The notes under the pieces were generated by a model. That model was not told the DNA's origin. It ran no database searches and worked only from the letters and a program-made list of their open reading frames with translations. Shown here piece after piece: positions 23,006 to 34,568 of a DNA stretch of 64,000 nt. The DNA is taken from assembly GCA_002786025.1 (NCBI GenBank), contig NHNW01000064.1, positions 1 through 64,000 on the forward strand, read 5' to 3'. The DNA comes from Zasmidium citrigriseum. Its lineage: Eukaryota > Ascomycota > Dothideomycetes > Mycosphaerellales > Mycosphaerellaceae. The translations under genes and the position numbers were made by a program. Each line of letters opens with the position of its first letter. Within the stretch, counting starts at the first letter, position 1.

Positions 23006-25154
23006 ATGATTGTGGCAGTCCTTGCTGTGCTCAGCGCAGTCATCGCCTTTGTGGTTGGAGAAGCAGACGAGTATGACTATGTCATTGTAGGCTCCGGACC
23101 AGGCGGCGGCTCTTTGGCGTACGTTGCAGATCGAGACCTCGGGAAGAAACGTTGACCGATTTCGATCAGAGCCAACTTGGCTACAGCTGGCTATTCCGTC
23201 TTTCTCATCGAGGCTGGAGGCGATGAGTCTCAAAGCGACTTTCAACGAGTCCCAGCTTTGTGAGCGTCGGAGACCTTGTGGGAATCAAGAACGTTCTGAC
23301 TTCGAAACAGATCTGTAGCGGCTTCTGATTCTTCTCTACACTCCTGGCATTTCTTCGTCGAACACTACGCAAATGAGACGCAAGCTCGGCGAGATCTCAA
23401 ATACACGTACACACTCCCAAATGGATCATATCATGTTGGTCCAGATCCACCAGCCGATGCCGAGCCGTATGTCATGTCACCAGAATGTGTGTGCGGGCCA
23501 ACGGACAACATGGAAACTGCAGCGCCGGCATATACTATCCTCGAGGAGCGACTTTGGGAGGCAGCGCTCAAGTCAATGCCATGAACTTCGCCTGGGCGCC
23601 CGACAACGAATGGGACTACATTGCCAACCTCACGGGAGACCCATAATGGAGCTACGAGGAAATGCGTCGACATCTTATGGCTTTGGAGAACTGCACATAC
23701 GTTCCACATAGCACACCCGGCCACGGCTTCGACGGGTATGTGGAGTCCAGCCATGTAGACCCGAGCACTGCCATCGCCGAGCCCAACGTCGCACGACTGG
23801 TACGGCAAGTGTTTGAAGAAGCCGGCGATCTGGTTCCCGAAGACAATGAGCACATGGCCGAGCTCCTCGACCGAGACATCAATCGAGTCGATGCGGATCG
23901 TTATGCCAATCCACTGACATTTGTGCTGCCGAGAGCTGTCTCAGCGACCACTGGCGCAAGAAGTGGCGTAGCAGAATACATCAATGAAGTCGTCAATGCT
24001 GGTCATCCGTTGACAGTCAGCCTACATTCGCTGGCAACCAGGGTCATCTTGAAAGAGCATAATATGGAGCCGAAAGCGGTCGGGGTTGAGTACATGGTCG
24101 GAGAAGCGCTCTACTCTGCCGGTGAACGTTACGACGCAGCTCAAGGAGGTGAGATGCGAAGCGTCAGAGCAAGGAAAGAAGCCATCGTTGCAGGAGGGAC
24201 TTTCAACACTCCGCATCTTCTCAAGTTGAGTGGCATTGGTCCTCGTGACGAGCTGGAATCCCTGGATATCCCAGTGGTCGTTGACCTGCCTGCAGTGGTG
24301 TGTACTTGTAACCATGACTCCAGGAGCTCGATGGATCTAATGTCTTTCAGGGCAACTTCATGCAAGACAACTACGAATCCGCTCTCCAGGTCCGAGCAGA
24401 CGTTCCATGGGTCGATCTCAGCAACTCGCCCTGCACGGGCACCTTCAACTCTTCCGATCCATGCTTCGTCGAATGGCAAACCAATGGCACCGGCCAATAT
24501 ATCGGCACTGGTGCTGGCTTCTTCTTAGCCTAGCGAAGCAGCGTCAGTTGGGACAACGACGCCGACCTGTTCTTCCTCAGCCAGGCCAGCATTGACGGAA
24601 CCGGTTTCTACCCAGGATACTCCGAGCGGCCTGCTGCACCACATTACTGGACAACATCGATTGTTCAAATGCAGACGGCCAATCCATCAGAAACGGTCAA
24701 GCTTCGATCGAAAGATCCGCGAGAAGCTCCCGATATCAACTTCAACTACTTCGCTAAGTCTGCTGAGAGGGACCTGCAGGCCATTGTTGATGGCGTTGAG
24801 CTTCTGCTAGGTGCATATGACGCCATCAATACATCGTATACCATCATTGAGTCTGGTCCTCGCATCGACATGCGGCAGGCCATAATGGACCAGACCTTCA
24901 GCCACCATGCGACATCGAGCTGTCGAATGGGGCCTGCCGGGCACAGAGACTACTGCGTCGACTCCAGATTCCGCGTGAACGGCGTCGAGAACCTTCGCGT
25001 GGTCGACGCTTCTGTTCTTCCACGAGTTCCAGGAGCAATGCCGAATGCGCCGACGTTTACCATCTCAAGAAAGGCGTTTGAAACGATTGTCGAAGACGAG
25101 AGGAGGGGAAATCATAGAAATGGGCAAAGGGAATCGTTTTCACGGGATGGCTGA
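23006..25154 (+). pseudogene. GMC oxidoreductase, interrupted by two in-frame stops
   Basis: Five exons (23006-23118, 23170-23259, 23311-23466, 23523-24297, 24351-25154) join in phase to 646 codons. The product has a signal peptide. The FAD-binding VIVGSGPGGGSLA motif spans the first intron, then come EAGGDE, YYPRGATLGGSAQVNAM, GTFNTPHLLKLSGIGP and LPAVGNFMQDNY. The C-terminal FSHHATSSCRMG and VDASVLPRVPGAMPNAPTF carry the usual active-site His region. Two codons break the frame: TAA at 23644-23646 (codon 161) and TAG at 24531-24533 (codon 439). No GT-AG intron can remove either without losing conserved sequence. Everything else is well conserved, so inactivation looks recent, unless these are assembly errors. 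The family oxidises alcohols, sugars or choline; the substrate is unknown. Confidence 0.85.
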
Positions 25155-25543
25155 GAGCTCTCGAAGCAGTCGGTGGCATGGTTTATGCAGCAACGGCTAC
25201 ATCGTGGAGACTGGAGGTAGAATGGCCGATGTTTGACACATCCGGAGTTCAATGCGAGGCTTACGAATACACGCCCCCATAAGGCAGAATGTTACATCAT
25301 CAGCCCTGCATCACAGCTCACTCTCGAAGATAGAAAGTATTCCAAAGCAGCGACCAATGCCTCCTTTCGTACCTGGATCTGCCTATCGCATCCAGTAACT
25401 GTCCAGTTTGATCTCTACGTCGTGAGGGAAATGTATAGCAGCGACTCAATGCTGTGTCTTCGAGGCTTCTCCCGCCAACAACAGGAGATAGAAATAGTCA
25501 ATCATCTACAGCAATCAAAATCATCTAAGTGTTGAAGGTCACC
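25155..25543. other. Intergenic region
   Basis: Spacer between the GMC oxidoreductase relic and the methyltransferase gene. No gene or RNA was recognised. Confidence 0.5.
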
Positions 25544-26200
25544 ATGGCTGTTCCAGCGGAAGCTCTCTATACCGATATTGGAAGCCGATACCAGGATGCC
25601 TTCATCATTCCACCACAACTCCGTTCGCTGAACTCTCTCCTCGGGCTGCTTCCACCAAAATCCCACGTCCTCGATATTGGGTGTGGAACCGGACGACCAG
25701 TCGGCGAAACTCTCACCAAAGCCGGCCACACATTCACCGGCGTCGACCTCACTCCAGCCATGGCAGAGACAGCTCGCAAGCAACTTCCAAACAGCAACAT
25801 CATCGTAGCCGATGGGCGGAGCTGGACGCCATCAAAGGATATGTTGCCATTCGACTGTGTGATCTCATACTACGCCTTCCTTATCGACGTTACCATCGCC
25901 GAAACGAAAGCATTCTTCCCACGAGCGTATGAATGGCTGAGACCTGGAGGCATCTTCGTTTTCGGCACGGGTTCATTTGAAGCGGACAGCGAGAAATGCA
26001 AGTGGCTGGGTCGGGATATCGTGCTCTCGAGCATGAGTCCCAAGGAGCTACGAGAAGAGATTGTCGAAGCAGGCTTCGTGATCGAGAAGGAAGAGGCGGG
26101 CACCTTCGCTCCAGAGAAGGCTATCGGGATTGGGCTTTGTAAGGAAGAGGATGTCTGGGAAGAGGGCCATTTGATTCTGATCTGCCGAAAACCCGAGTAG
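25544..26200 (+). CDS. SAM-dependent class I methyltransferase
   Basis: A single exon encodes 218 residues. The ATG at 25,544 has a good context (CACCATGG); the frame is open upstream only to a TTG. SAM-binding motif I is VLDIGCGTGRPVGETL (about residues 44-59), followed by GVDLTPAM (motif II region), IIVADGRSW (motif III) and WLRPGGIFVFGTGSFE (post-motif). The fold matches Methyltransf_25/11 small-molecule methyltransferases; substrate unknown. It converges on the GST-like gene, with 20 bp between stop codons. It lies 12 kb from the peptide-precursor locus, so participation there is speculative. Confidence 0.85.
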   Translation: MAVPAEALYTDIGSRYQDAFIIPPQLRSLNSLLGLLPPKSHVLDIGCGTGRPVGETLTKAGHTFTGVDLTPAMAETARKQLPNSNIIVADGRSWTPSKDMLPFDCVISYYAFLIDVTIAETKAFFPRAYEWLRPGGIFVFGTGSFEADSEKCKWLGRDIVLSSMSPKELREEIVEAGFVIEKEEAGTFAPEKAIGIGLCKEEDVWEEGHLILICRKPE

Positions 26201-26220
26201 ACCGTCAATCGCTCTGAGTT

Positions 26221-26912
26221 CTACTTTTCTTCCAACGTTTGCTCTTCTTTCCTGACATGTTCCATCAGGCAGAGCTCTTGACAGATCCTTTCAATGCGCT
26301 GGAATTGCCCAGCGTCAATTCCAATCCTCCTCGCAAACCAAAACTCCGGCACAAGCACCACATCAGCCAACGTAATCTCATCGCCCACGCAGAACTTCCC
26401 AAAGCGCCCATGGCTCGCTAGCAAGCCCTCAAACTTCGTCAGTCCATCACTAACCCAGTGCCCCAGTGCCTGTCCCACTTCCCGCTTCCCTCTTGGGCTT
26501 CTGGACATGGATACATTTCTCGGATCGTTTTCGAGACTCGATGAGTGAGAAGCGGATGCATGTCACTCGCCAAAAGAGCTATGAGCGTGCGAACATGAGC
26601 CCTTGATGCAGGATCTTTTGGCATCAGTCGTTTCGTTTCTGGGAAGGCTTCATCGAGATATTCCAGTATGGCGATACTCTGACCGATGACTGTCTTGTCT
26701 GGAGAGCTCTCAGGTTGATGAATGAGCAGCGGCACAGTCCCAGATGGATTCAAAGCCTTGAAATTCGGATCATGTTGCTCGCCTTTGGACAGATTGATGG
26801 TGATGAGTTTGTATGGAAGCTGCTTCAAGTTCAGAGCTATGCGCAGGCGAGCGGAGGCGTTGGAGATGCGGGAGGAGTAGAGCGTGAGACTTGGCTGATC
26901 GTTTGTGGACAT
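26221..26912 (-). pseudogene. Zeta-class glutathione S-transferase-like gene with apparent frameshift
   Basis: The N-terminal thioredoxin-like half starts at ATG 26,912. It has LTLYSSRISNASARLRIAL with the zeta-type SSxxSxxxR active-site arrangement, NPSGTVPLLI and a QSIAILEYLDE glutathione-binding motif. The C-terminal half (CVGDEITLADVVLVP) is in another frame. The frames cross at about 26,440-26,510, after KTIREMYP. No good intron explains this. One possible GT-AG pair of about 68 nt would delete a helix normally present in the family. I therefore read it as a one-base-loss-type frameshift, making the gene broken or mis-sequenced. Intact homologues are maleylacetoacetate isomerase or zeta GST (tyrosine catabolism, glutathione conjugation). 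Confidence 0.7.
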
Positions 26913-27215
26913 TTTGCCCAAGATCGAGATATTGAAGACGGAAGATGGAGAATGTTGACTGTGAAAAGTCTGAGCTTTAGCAGATCGTTGCTTTCACAGG
27001 GCGTGCTCGTTCTCGCATCTCGGGCGAATGGAGCTCGCTGAGCTTGCTGTAGATCGGCGTACACGGCTTTGATGTCGACTACAGATTCGAATGGCTTTGG
27101 AAAGTACGACTCATCATGTACGGCTTCATGATCTGATATTGGTATCTAGCAATGTTCCGATTGAGTATTCAGCCCTCGATTCCTGCATCAAAACTTACCC
27201 CAACCTTTACTATCG
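26913..27215. other. Intergenic region
   Basis: Promoter side of the GST-like gene and 3' flank of the SGNH gene. Nothing further was recognised. Confidence 0.5.
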
Positions 27216-30200
27216 TTACTGCTTAGCAGCGGGTGCTCCAATAGTGAATTCCACGCATCCATTGGTGCTCGAATTGGCAATGAAACCTCCCTCGTAGACA
27301 TTGCCGCTGCCACCTGCAATCGAACTCACGGTCAGCCTTGAATCTCGAGATAGCATCAATTGAGTGGCAGGAACTTACAGCCATCCGATATGAAATTGAA
27401 CAGCGAATAGCATATGCTGCCACTGACAGGCAGTGCCGTCTCCTGGGCGCAAGTTGATTGATCATCGGCCCATCCGAGAGCGGCGGTTACCTCTGGATTA
27501 CTAGAGTAACCCAAGAATACGCTGCTTGTCTGACTGAGCTGCAGCGTAAAGCCTGCGTTGCAGAGGGCAGTCAGTGCTGAGGAAGCGCTGGCGACGGGGA
27601 AAGAGGCGTAGCCAGCCGGATTGGTGCTGTAGCAGTACGGCTTCCGTGGTCCACTGTCGTTGAAGGTCGGGTATGGCGGCTTTTTGGTTGTCGTTGGCGA
27701 GGGCGAGGTTGATGGCGATGGCGGGGGCGAGGGCGAAGTGCTGGTCACCATGGTCGTCGCTGTCTGGGCATCGATGGAGTCCTCGGAGGACATCGCTGCG
27801 GCGGCTTGGGAGGCGCGGTATGCATCCCCTGTGGCGCCGCTGTCGAAAGCGTCGAGAATGCCGCTGGGGAGGACGTACTGACCAGAGCTGATGGTCGTCG
27901 TCGACGTAGTTGGTGTAACGCTGCAGCCGGTGGTCGTTTGGCAGGTGGTTGAGCATGTCTGCGTAGCCGAGGCTGTCATGCAGGTTACGTCGCAAGATGG
28001 AGCCATGGTGACTCCATCCCCGTTGCTGCCGCATTCGTCGTCCGGATTGTCGTCAGGCTGAGAGAACGTTAGTCTAAAAAGGCTGTGTTCAGAGGCTTTC
28101 CACTCACCGCATCGTTGCTCCCTCCTTGATCTGTCCCATACGTAGTGCAAGACGGTCCAATACACTCTCCGAATAGACAATCCAGCCCGCCACAGGTCAC
28201 CTCGGAGCAGTTCGGGCCAATGCAAATCCCATCTGTGTCTGTACCGCCCGGACAATCTCCCCCAATACACCCAATTGAAAAGCAGGAGAGACCTTTGCAG
28301 TGTCCGCTTCCCGAGTCACAGTCTGAGCCAGCGCATCCGTGGGTCATGCAGCCCGCTCCCTGGCATACGCCATTGACGCAATTGGGGCCAACACACCCGC
28401 GAGGCCGGCAGTCTGATCCACGATTGCACATTCCATTGACACAGCCACTGCCAGTACATCCAAAGACTGCGCATTGATCGGAGACGCACTCGCCACCATC
28501 GCATCCCGGTCCGGTACATGTTCCTTGGCCGCCGGTGATTACTGGGAAGACGCCTGAGCTGGTGCTGGAGCTCGTTGGCGATCCGCTTCCGGAGCGAGCA
28601 AGGGTAGACGTCGAGCCGCCAGTCACAGTTGTGATGGTCATACCATTGGAATTCGTCGTCGTGATCGTTGACCCGCTGACGACCGTAACACTGGGAGAGC
28701 CTCCAGGAGATAGAGTTGAGGTTGAGCCTCCCGTGACAGTGGTAACTGTCATACCGTTCGAATTGGTTGTAGTAATCGTGGAGCCGCTAATCACGGTTAG
28801 GCTGGGAGAGCCTCCAGGCGACTGCGTAGACGTTGTGCCGACTACGGTGGTTACGGTCATACCGTTCGCATTCGTCGTCGTTTCTGTGGTGCTGCCAACG
28901 ACTTCCGTGGTACCGCCCACGACGGTGGTGACGGTCATCCCTTGAGCGTTCGTTGTCGTCTCTGTCGTTCCTCCGACCTGAAATTTGATTAGGAAACTCA
29001 CAACCTCATCTTGTTGCATTGTTGCTTACTACGGTCGTTCGGCTGCCTCCTGATCCAGCGCCAACTGTTGAAGTGGATCCTCCAGTGACCGTGGTGACGG
29101 TCATTCCGTTTGAATTCGTTGTCGTGATCGTTGAGCCGCTGACGACCGTGACGCTTGCCGAACCTCCGCCAGTGCTGGTAGCCGCCGGACAGCTGCTGCT
29201 TCCACTTGGACATCCATTGCCGCCGCAGCCAGCACATCCACCGACAGATGGTCCTGAGTAAGGCGCAAAGAACGATGGACACCAAGAAGGCGCAGGACCG
29301 CATGTCTGGGCAGCTGCGCCGCTGCTCGCAGGCGGAGGAATGACTCCCGGTCCTTGAGCTGATCCGTCATTGCCATTGTATGCAGCAACACAGAATTCAT
29401 AGGTTGTTGTTCCAGGATACAAGAAGTAATCGTCGAGGCAGGTTTGGGAGGTGTTTCCCAGAGGTGTGTAGTCTCCGCCAGTGGCGTTGCGTACGAAAAC
29501 TTGGTAGACGCCGGCCGCTTGGCTCCCTGTCCAAGAAAGGCTGAGCACATAGGTGAGCAAAATCTCATGGTTGTGGCGTATGTAGTACTCACTGAACGCT
29601 TGTTCCATCGTTGGAGACAGCTTGGAGGTTTGAAGGTACAGGAGGCGTCCCCATTCCAGGAATAACATTGTTCGCAATGAATGGCAGACCTTGTCCGTTG
29701 CTGTTCCAGGTGACCGGAGCCACGAGATAGCTCTTGCCTGTCAACAAACCACCTAAAGACCAATGTCAGTCTGAGGGTGATGCTCATAATGTCGATATGC
29801 TTACCAATCTTTGCTGGAGAGCTCTTGAAAGCAGCACCGGTGATGAAGTTACAATCATCTGGAGTCGAATCCCAATAGATGATGTTGTATTCGACAATGT
29901 TGTCAGTATTTGGTCCAGTCGGAGGATCCCAGGTTACTTCGAAACCATCGCCCGTCGGAGTTACAACGATGTTCTGTGGCGGCGGTGCGAGCTGAGGCTG
30001 TGATGTTGCAGTTTGCGCATCTGTCCACGGTCCAGTCTGATCGCCACAAGCTGCTTGAACTCGGACAGAATACGACCAGCCGGGCAGTGACCATTGGCAG
30101 TCCCATCGATTCACCGAAGAACTGCCAGGTGAGAACAGACCTCCGCCGCCATTGACATGAACGTCGACGTTGTAGCTGTAAGCCCCGTACACAGCGTCCC

Positions 30201-31586
30201 AAGTTGCGCTTACACCTTGTGGACTGGTGAAGACTTTGAAGTTGGCCGGCGTGCCGATGCTTCGAACCAGACTTGGATCACTTTGCGCTGGAATGGCGAG
30301 CGGCGTGGATCCGATGCCGTAGCCAGCGATGAGGGCCTTTGAGAACGCATTCGCAATCTGATATTCTCCCCATGCGTTGGGATGTAGACCGTCATAGCCG
30401 GCTGGACATGCTGTCGTGCCGCATTGGTAGTTGCCTTCAAAGTCGACCTGCGAATCGATTGTCAGATCGCTGAAGAGGATAAAGAGTAGAAGCATCTTAC
30501 AAGCTGAATTGGCGACTGTGATGTACTCCACTGCTGAAGATACTTGGGCAAGATCTGATTGTAGGTGGAAATATTGGTCGTCAAGTCGTTGCGGATATAC
30601 GTACGTTGAGGCACATTGGCGACTGCGAACTTGATGTTTGGGTTGGCTGCTCGAGCATTGTTGATGAACGTCTGCAGACTGTTGATCGTCCTGTATATCG
30701 AGAATGAGAATCGAACATTTGAAAGCGTGCATCATGACACCCACCCATAGCAGTCGCTATAGAAGAAGCCCATATCATTGAAGCCCAGCTCCAGCAAGAT
30801 TAGGTCAGCAGGATTGTTCTGTAACATCGACTGGATCAGACCTTTGTCAACGGCGAGAGCTCTTCCCCAGACCGAGAAGTGAGCGTTGTTCTTGTTGCTC
30901 GTGAAGGCTGAATCGACAGATTGGGCATATCCTCCGTTCAAATTGTCGGTATTAGACGACGATGAAGTTGGCGGCGTTGGCGAGCCATTGTACAGCGGAG
31001 GCGGCTGTGGTGGACCCTGAGGACCTGATGCCAATGCCGTCGTCGATTGGAAAGTGCCGGTGTATGGACCAACGAACTGGAACGCCACGTTCTGCGAGCG
31101 AAGCCATTGCCACAGCCGATATCTCCACGAGAAGTCGCCCTGCTGTCCCTGAGAGATGGAGTCGCCGACGATCATGATGCGGGTGGATGACTGCCTTCCC
31201 AGGACTTTATCTTTGGTGGAGACGACCTGATCGGCTTCGGCAAGGATCCCTTCGATAATCTTCTTGGTGTCTTGGTTTCCAGACGTGACCTGGATGGGCG
31301 GGAGCGGACCGGCGGCCAGCTTGGCCACAGCCTCGTAGCCTTTTCCTGTCGAAGTAGGCAAGGCCGGGATGGTCGATGTCTGGCTCCATTCTTGTCGCTG
31401 AGATGCTTCGATTTGCAGGGCCGAGGAGAAGTCGATTGCGTGGTCTTGGAAGACGGCGCTCAAAGCGGAAGCCGCTTGGGTGATTGCCGGGACAGAGGCC
31501 GAAGGAGAGGCAAGATCGATAGACAGCACGGCTGGAAAGAGGCAGGCTGCTGTCAGGATAAGGAAAGAACTTGCAGATGCAACCAT
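27216..31586 (-). CDS. Secreted mosaic SGNH hydrolase with Fn3 domains, T-rich repeats and Cys-rich repeats
   Basis: Eight exons (31586-30745, 30690-30501, 30447-29805, 29752-29593, 29540-29030, 28977-28108, 28057-27379, 27313-27216) join in phase to 1,330 residues. Signal peptide is about 1-22. SGNH/GDSL hydrolase: block I VGDSISQG (Ser about 143), LGFNDM (about 267-272), catalytic D and H in YDGLHPN (about 363 and 366). Two or three fibronectin III-like domains follow (about 390-690; GVSATWD, GFEVTWDPP, QVFVRNATGG). Next are five Thr-rich repeats around TTTNSNGMTVTTV (about 730-900), then a Cys-rich section of GC-x-G-x-C type repeats (about 930-1,060), a Ser/Thr/Pro linker and a C-terminal domain. 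It is probably a wall-associated or secreted carbohydrate esterase. The ATG at 31,586 precedes the signal peptide directly. Confidence 0.85.
28577..29165 (-). repeat. Coding tandem repeats in the SGNH protein
   Basis: Five copies of a unit centred on TTTN(S/A)(N/Q)GMT(V/I)TTV are separated by Ser/Gly-rich linkers such as GGSTSTLSPGGSPS. The DNA copies are similar enough to recombine, so copy number may vary between strains. An intron (28,978-29,029) splits the array. High Thr/Ser content suggests O-glycosylation. Confidence 0.85.
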
Positions 31587-32223
31587 GATGGGCCCGCTGC
31601 AGCTATGATCGCTATTGCTGTCCAGCTTCAATGGCCAGGGGAAGTCTTTGTACTATGTCCTTGACTATAGCTTGAGCGCTGTATATGTCTAGTGTTTGAC
31701 GAAAACGGCTCGTCGATCACTAGACGCCCCTCCTGCGCCTTTTCTGGCACAACGGATCTTCACTATTGAAGCATCATGTTGAATAAGACACTCTTTCGGG
31801 ACGAAAGGCGTGCGTCTAGCGGCTTGTTGGTGACCTTTACGAGCCCATCCAACAACATGACATCTCAAAACTCAAAAGCTTTGAGATATGGAGCATATCG
31901 GACCCTGTTGCATCGGGATAGTCAAGACACAGGCGGAAGAGTTCTTGCATGAGTTCATCCTTTAGCGCAACGCCGTGCTTGGTTTCGAGACTTCAAATCC
32001 CACGTGGATCTGTTCTAAGCATGATGCGTTTGAACAGGCACGAGTTGCGCCAAGCTAGACCTGAACTCATCAAGCATGCCCTAACTCAATAAGCACTATT
32101 CACGAGAAACTCTGTGTTGGTGCAATCGGTTGCTATTGGCACGACAGCATTTGCTGCTTTTGGTCAAGTTTGACTTCATGCACGCCATTTGAATTTTCAA
32201 TCTCGTTCAATGGCCACTGCAGA
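31587..32223. other. Intergenic region
   Basis: Promoter side of the SGNH gene and 3' side of the F-box gene. No gene was recognised. Confidence 0.5.
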
Positions 32224-33948
32224 TTATTGTACAGGCTTCGGCCCTTCCTGCATCAGCTTCCAAATTCTCTTGTGGGCTGGATTTGCCTCATGGCCTCTGC
32301 CGTCGTACGCAGCGCCACTCGGGCCTGGCGTTCTTCCTTTCATCAAACGAAGCAAAGCTTTTTTCACGCTGCTTACTGACCTACGCTCTTTCGGCTTTCT
32401 TGTCGTTTCTTTATCTTTACGCCGCACAATCTTCTCCAGCTGAGGACAGGTCACGTTGTAGATCCCGTCTTTGACTTGATCATCTCGTTCTGAAAGTCGA
32501 CATTCAAGCTCAATACTGTTGTTGAGCCCCCAAAGTGCTTCCGTGGACAAGAATCCAGATGGGAGCCGTGGTGGAGCGCCAGAATGCACGATGAGTCTTG
32601 TTAGTCGGGACTGCTGGCTGCGAAACTTTCGTATGGACTCAAAGATCTGTCCGGCCGCAGAAGTGGTGACGAACGGCCGCACAGGCTCATTGGGTGAGTG
32701 AATGCCAAGCTCGAACCAGAGACCTAAAGTCTGGAGGTGTTCAAATCCGCCTAGAACGTCGAAGATGTCTGTCGGCCACACTCCATCACGGGCGATGTCC
32801 AAGGAGAGGTCCCTCAGGAGCTTGGAGCTTCGTTGAATCGTCTGAAGAGATGTAAGATCCATGGCGTACTCTTTCCAATGGAAGTAAAAGCTTTCGGGCT
32901 GGTGGATATGCAAGGCCTCCAAAGTGGCCGAATGGCGAAGGACGCCGTCCACTGTGATAGTCTTCAAGTTTGGTACCGTGATGCTGGTCAACCGGCTCGG
33001 CATCTGCAAGTAGAAACTCGAGAGATCCTGATCAAGCCACTGGTTTGAAGTGGTCACCCGGCGGAGAGCGGTCAGATTCGGTAGAAGGCTGAACGCCAGG
33101 TCATTGCTGTCCGTTTCAAGCTCCTCGAGTCGCGACCAGTCGAAAAACTCCGCCCAGTGATCGATCTCGTCTGTCTCCGCGGAAGTGTGAGTTGCACCGT
33201 CTTGACGCCGGCGTTGGAAGGGATAATTTAGCAGCGCAAGAGACTTCAAAGGCGGCAAGCGCTCATTTGGTGAGAATCCAAAGCCGCAGGTCTCTGGCAG
33301 GAAGCTGTGATCCACTCCAACGCCGGTCTGCGGTTCCAGTCTGAGATACAGCTGCTCCAGGTGTGAGCACGAGAGTACGACAGCCTTCAGCCGAGAGATG
33401 ATTTCTGCACAATTCTGCAAGCCCAGATAGACAACGTGAACATCCAGCGAATGGACATTCGTGTTCCTCTCGAGATCGGACAAGTCGATCTGCTCTTCCG
33501 GTGCGATCTCTCCCGGCTCAGCGTTGATGTCCATCTTGACATGCAGTCGGACATGTGGTAGGCCTCTCAAAATGCCCACAAGCTTCTCTCGGGGCACTTT
33601 GCCATGCAGATAAACTTCCTGCAGGCCGGTCATGCCCTCCATCAGTCTGCAAGTTGCGGTAACATCTTCATCGGCCTGCATGTGGTCGGTCATTTTAGCG
33701 TGGCAAATCCTCAGAGAGCGAACAGCTGGCAGTAGATCGTTGTTCTCCTTCCTGGTAAAGAATCGAAGCCAAACAGTTCCCTTGTCCGTGCCGGACTGGA
33801 TCGTAATAGCCTGAGCCTGAACAGCCCTGACAATGCTGTGGAGACGTTTGCATGCAAGGCCAAGGTTTGTGAGTGAGCCAGGGCTGGCCAGTTCGAGCAG
33901 CTCGGCGAGGGACCGCACCAGATCTTCAGGAAGACGGGAAAGCGCCAT
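32224..33948 (-). CDS. F-box protein with LRR-like region
   Basis: A single exon encodes 574 residues from ATG 33,948. The N-terminus (LSRLPEDLVRSLAELLE, then LTNLGLACKRLHSI) is a recognisable F-box, the SKP1-binding motif of SCF ubiquitin ligases. The rest has irregular leucine-rich segments (LEQLYLRLEP, LEELETDSND, LTALRRVTTSN, LKTITVDGVL, LEALHIHQP) as in fungal F-box/LRR proteins. The C-terminus is basic. The target protein is unknown. Such genes are numerous and variable in filamentous fungi. Confidence 0.8.
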   Translation of the reverse strand: MALSRLPEDLVRSLAELLELASPGSLTNLGLACKRLHSIVRAVQAQAITIQSGTDKGTVWLRFFTRKENNDLLPAVRSLRICHAKMTDHMQADEDVTATCRLMEGMTGLQEVYLHGKVPREKLVGILRGLPHVRLHVKMDINAEPGEIAPEEQIDLSDLERNTNVHSLDVHVVYLGLQNCAEIISRLKAVVLSCSHLEQLYLRLEPQTGVGVDHSFLPETCGFGFSPNERLPPLKSLALLNYPFQRRRQDGATHTSAETDEIDHWAEFFDWSRLEELETDSNDLAFSLLPNLTALRRVTTSNQWLDQDLSSFYLQMPSRLTSITVPNLKTITVDGVLRHSATLEALHIHQPESFYFHWKEYAMDLTSLQTIQRSSKLLRDLSLDIARDGVWPTDIFDVLGGFEHLQTLGLWFELGIHSPNEPVRPFVTTSAAGQIFESIRKFRSQQSRLTRLIVHSGAPPRLPSGFLSTEALWGLNNSIELECRLSERDDQVKDGIYNVTCPQLEKIVRRKDKETTRKPKERRSVSSVKKALLRLMKGRTPGPSGAAYDGRGHEANPAHKRIWKLMQEGPKPVQ

Positions 33949-34568
33949 TTCGTCGTTCCAGAGTTGAATGTCTGCTGGGAATGGTTGAGCGAAGGTGCGC
34001 TGGTAAGTCGAGTGGGGAGTCTGTACGGCTGGATGACTTGGCGGCGGTCCCTCTCGATGGGTCCATGGGGCGGTCTGGCCGTCGAGGCAAAGTGCGCATC
34101 AGGAAAGCCAACGACTTGTACGGCTTCTTTGTAAATGTCACTACCCAAGCTCGTCCACGGCGGGATACGCGCGAAGGAAGAAAGCAAATACTTTTGGTCA
34201 TTGCTGAAGGGTTTGTTCGAGAGCCTTGTCCAAATCCGGATCGTGTCGCGACGAATCGAGAGCTTCAGTCGCTCACATGTTCTGCCAGGCCATGCATTAG
34301 TGCAACATGTTACAATGGCGTCCAACAAGGATTATAGTGGCCTTTGGCGTCGCTCGCAGGGCCTTGAAGGAATCACAAGTCCATTCGACTATTGAAGTCT
34401 CGTCCAGAAATATGAAGTCTGGTTGAAAACAGAGTAAGGACGGAATGGGACCGTGTTGGGTTGTCTGCTTCAATCAAGTCACTCGAGCGAGTGCAACTAC
34501 TTATACATATGACGGGTACGCCATCATGGTGACCGTCAGCTCCCTGCTGTGGACTGCAATTGGCAATC
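33949..34568. other. Divergent intergenic region
   Basis: It lies between the F-box gene and the secreted protease gene. Small overlapping open frames exist on both strands, but none has codon use or motifs that support a gene. Confidence 0.5.

Noticed and set aside
23467..23522. A frameshift in the GMC oxidoreductase
   Set aside because: A 56-nt intron with GTATGT donor and CTGCAG acceptor restores the frame into the conserved YYPRGATLGG motif, so only the two stops count as damage.
26440..26525. A roughly 68-nt intron joining the two GST frames
   Set aside because: GT and AG exist in suitable phase, but it would remove a helix that is normally conserved in the family. A frameshift is the simpler reading, though RNA data could overturn this.
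29101..30744. A 547-codon minus-strand open frame taken as its own gene
   Set aside because: It mixes introns and two wrong-frame stretches of the SGNH gene. The eight-exon model explains its conserved parts.
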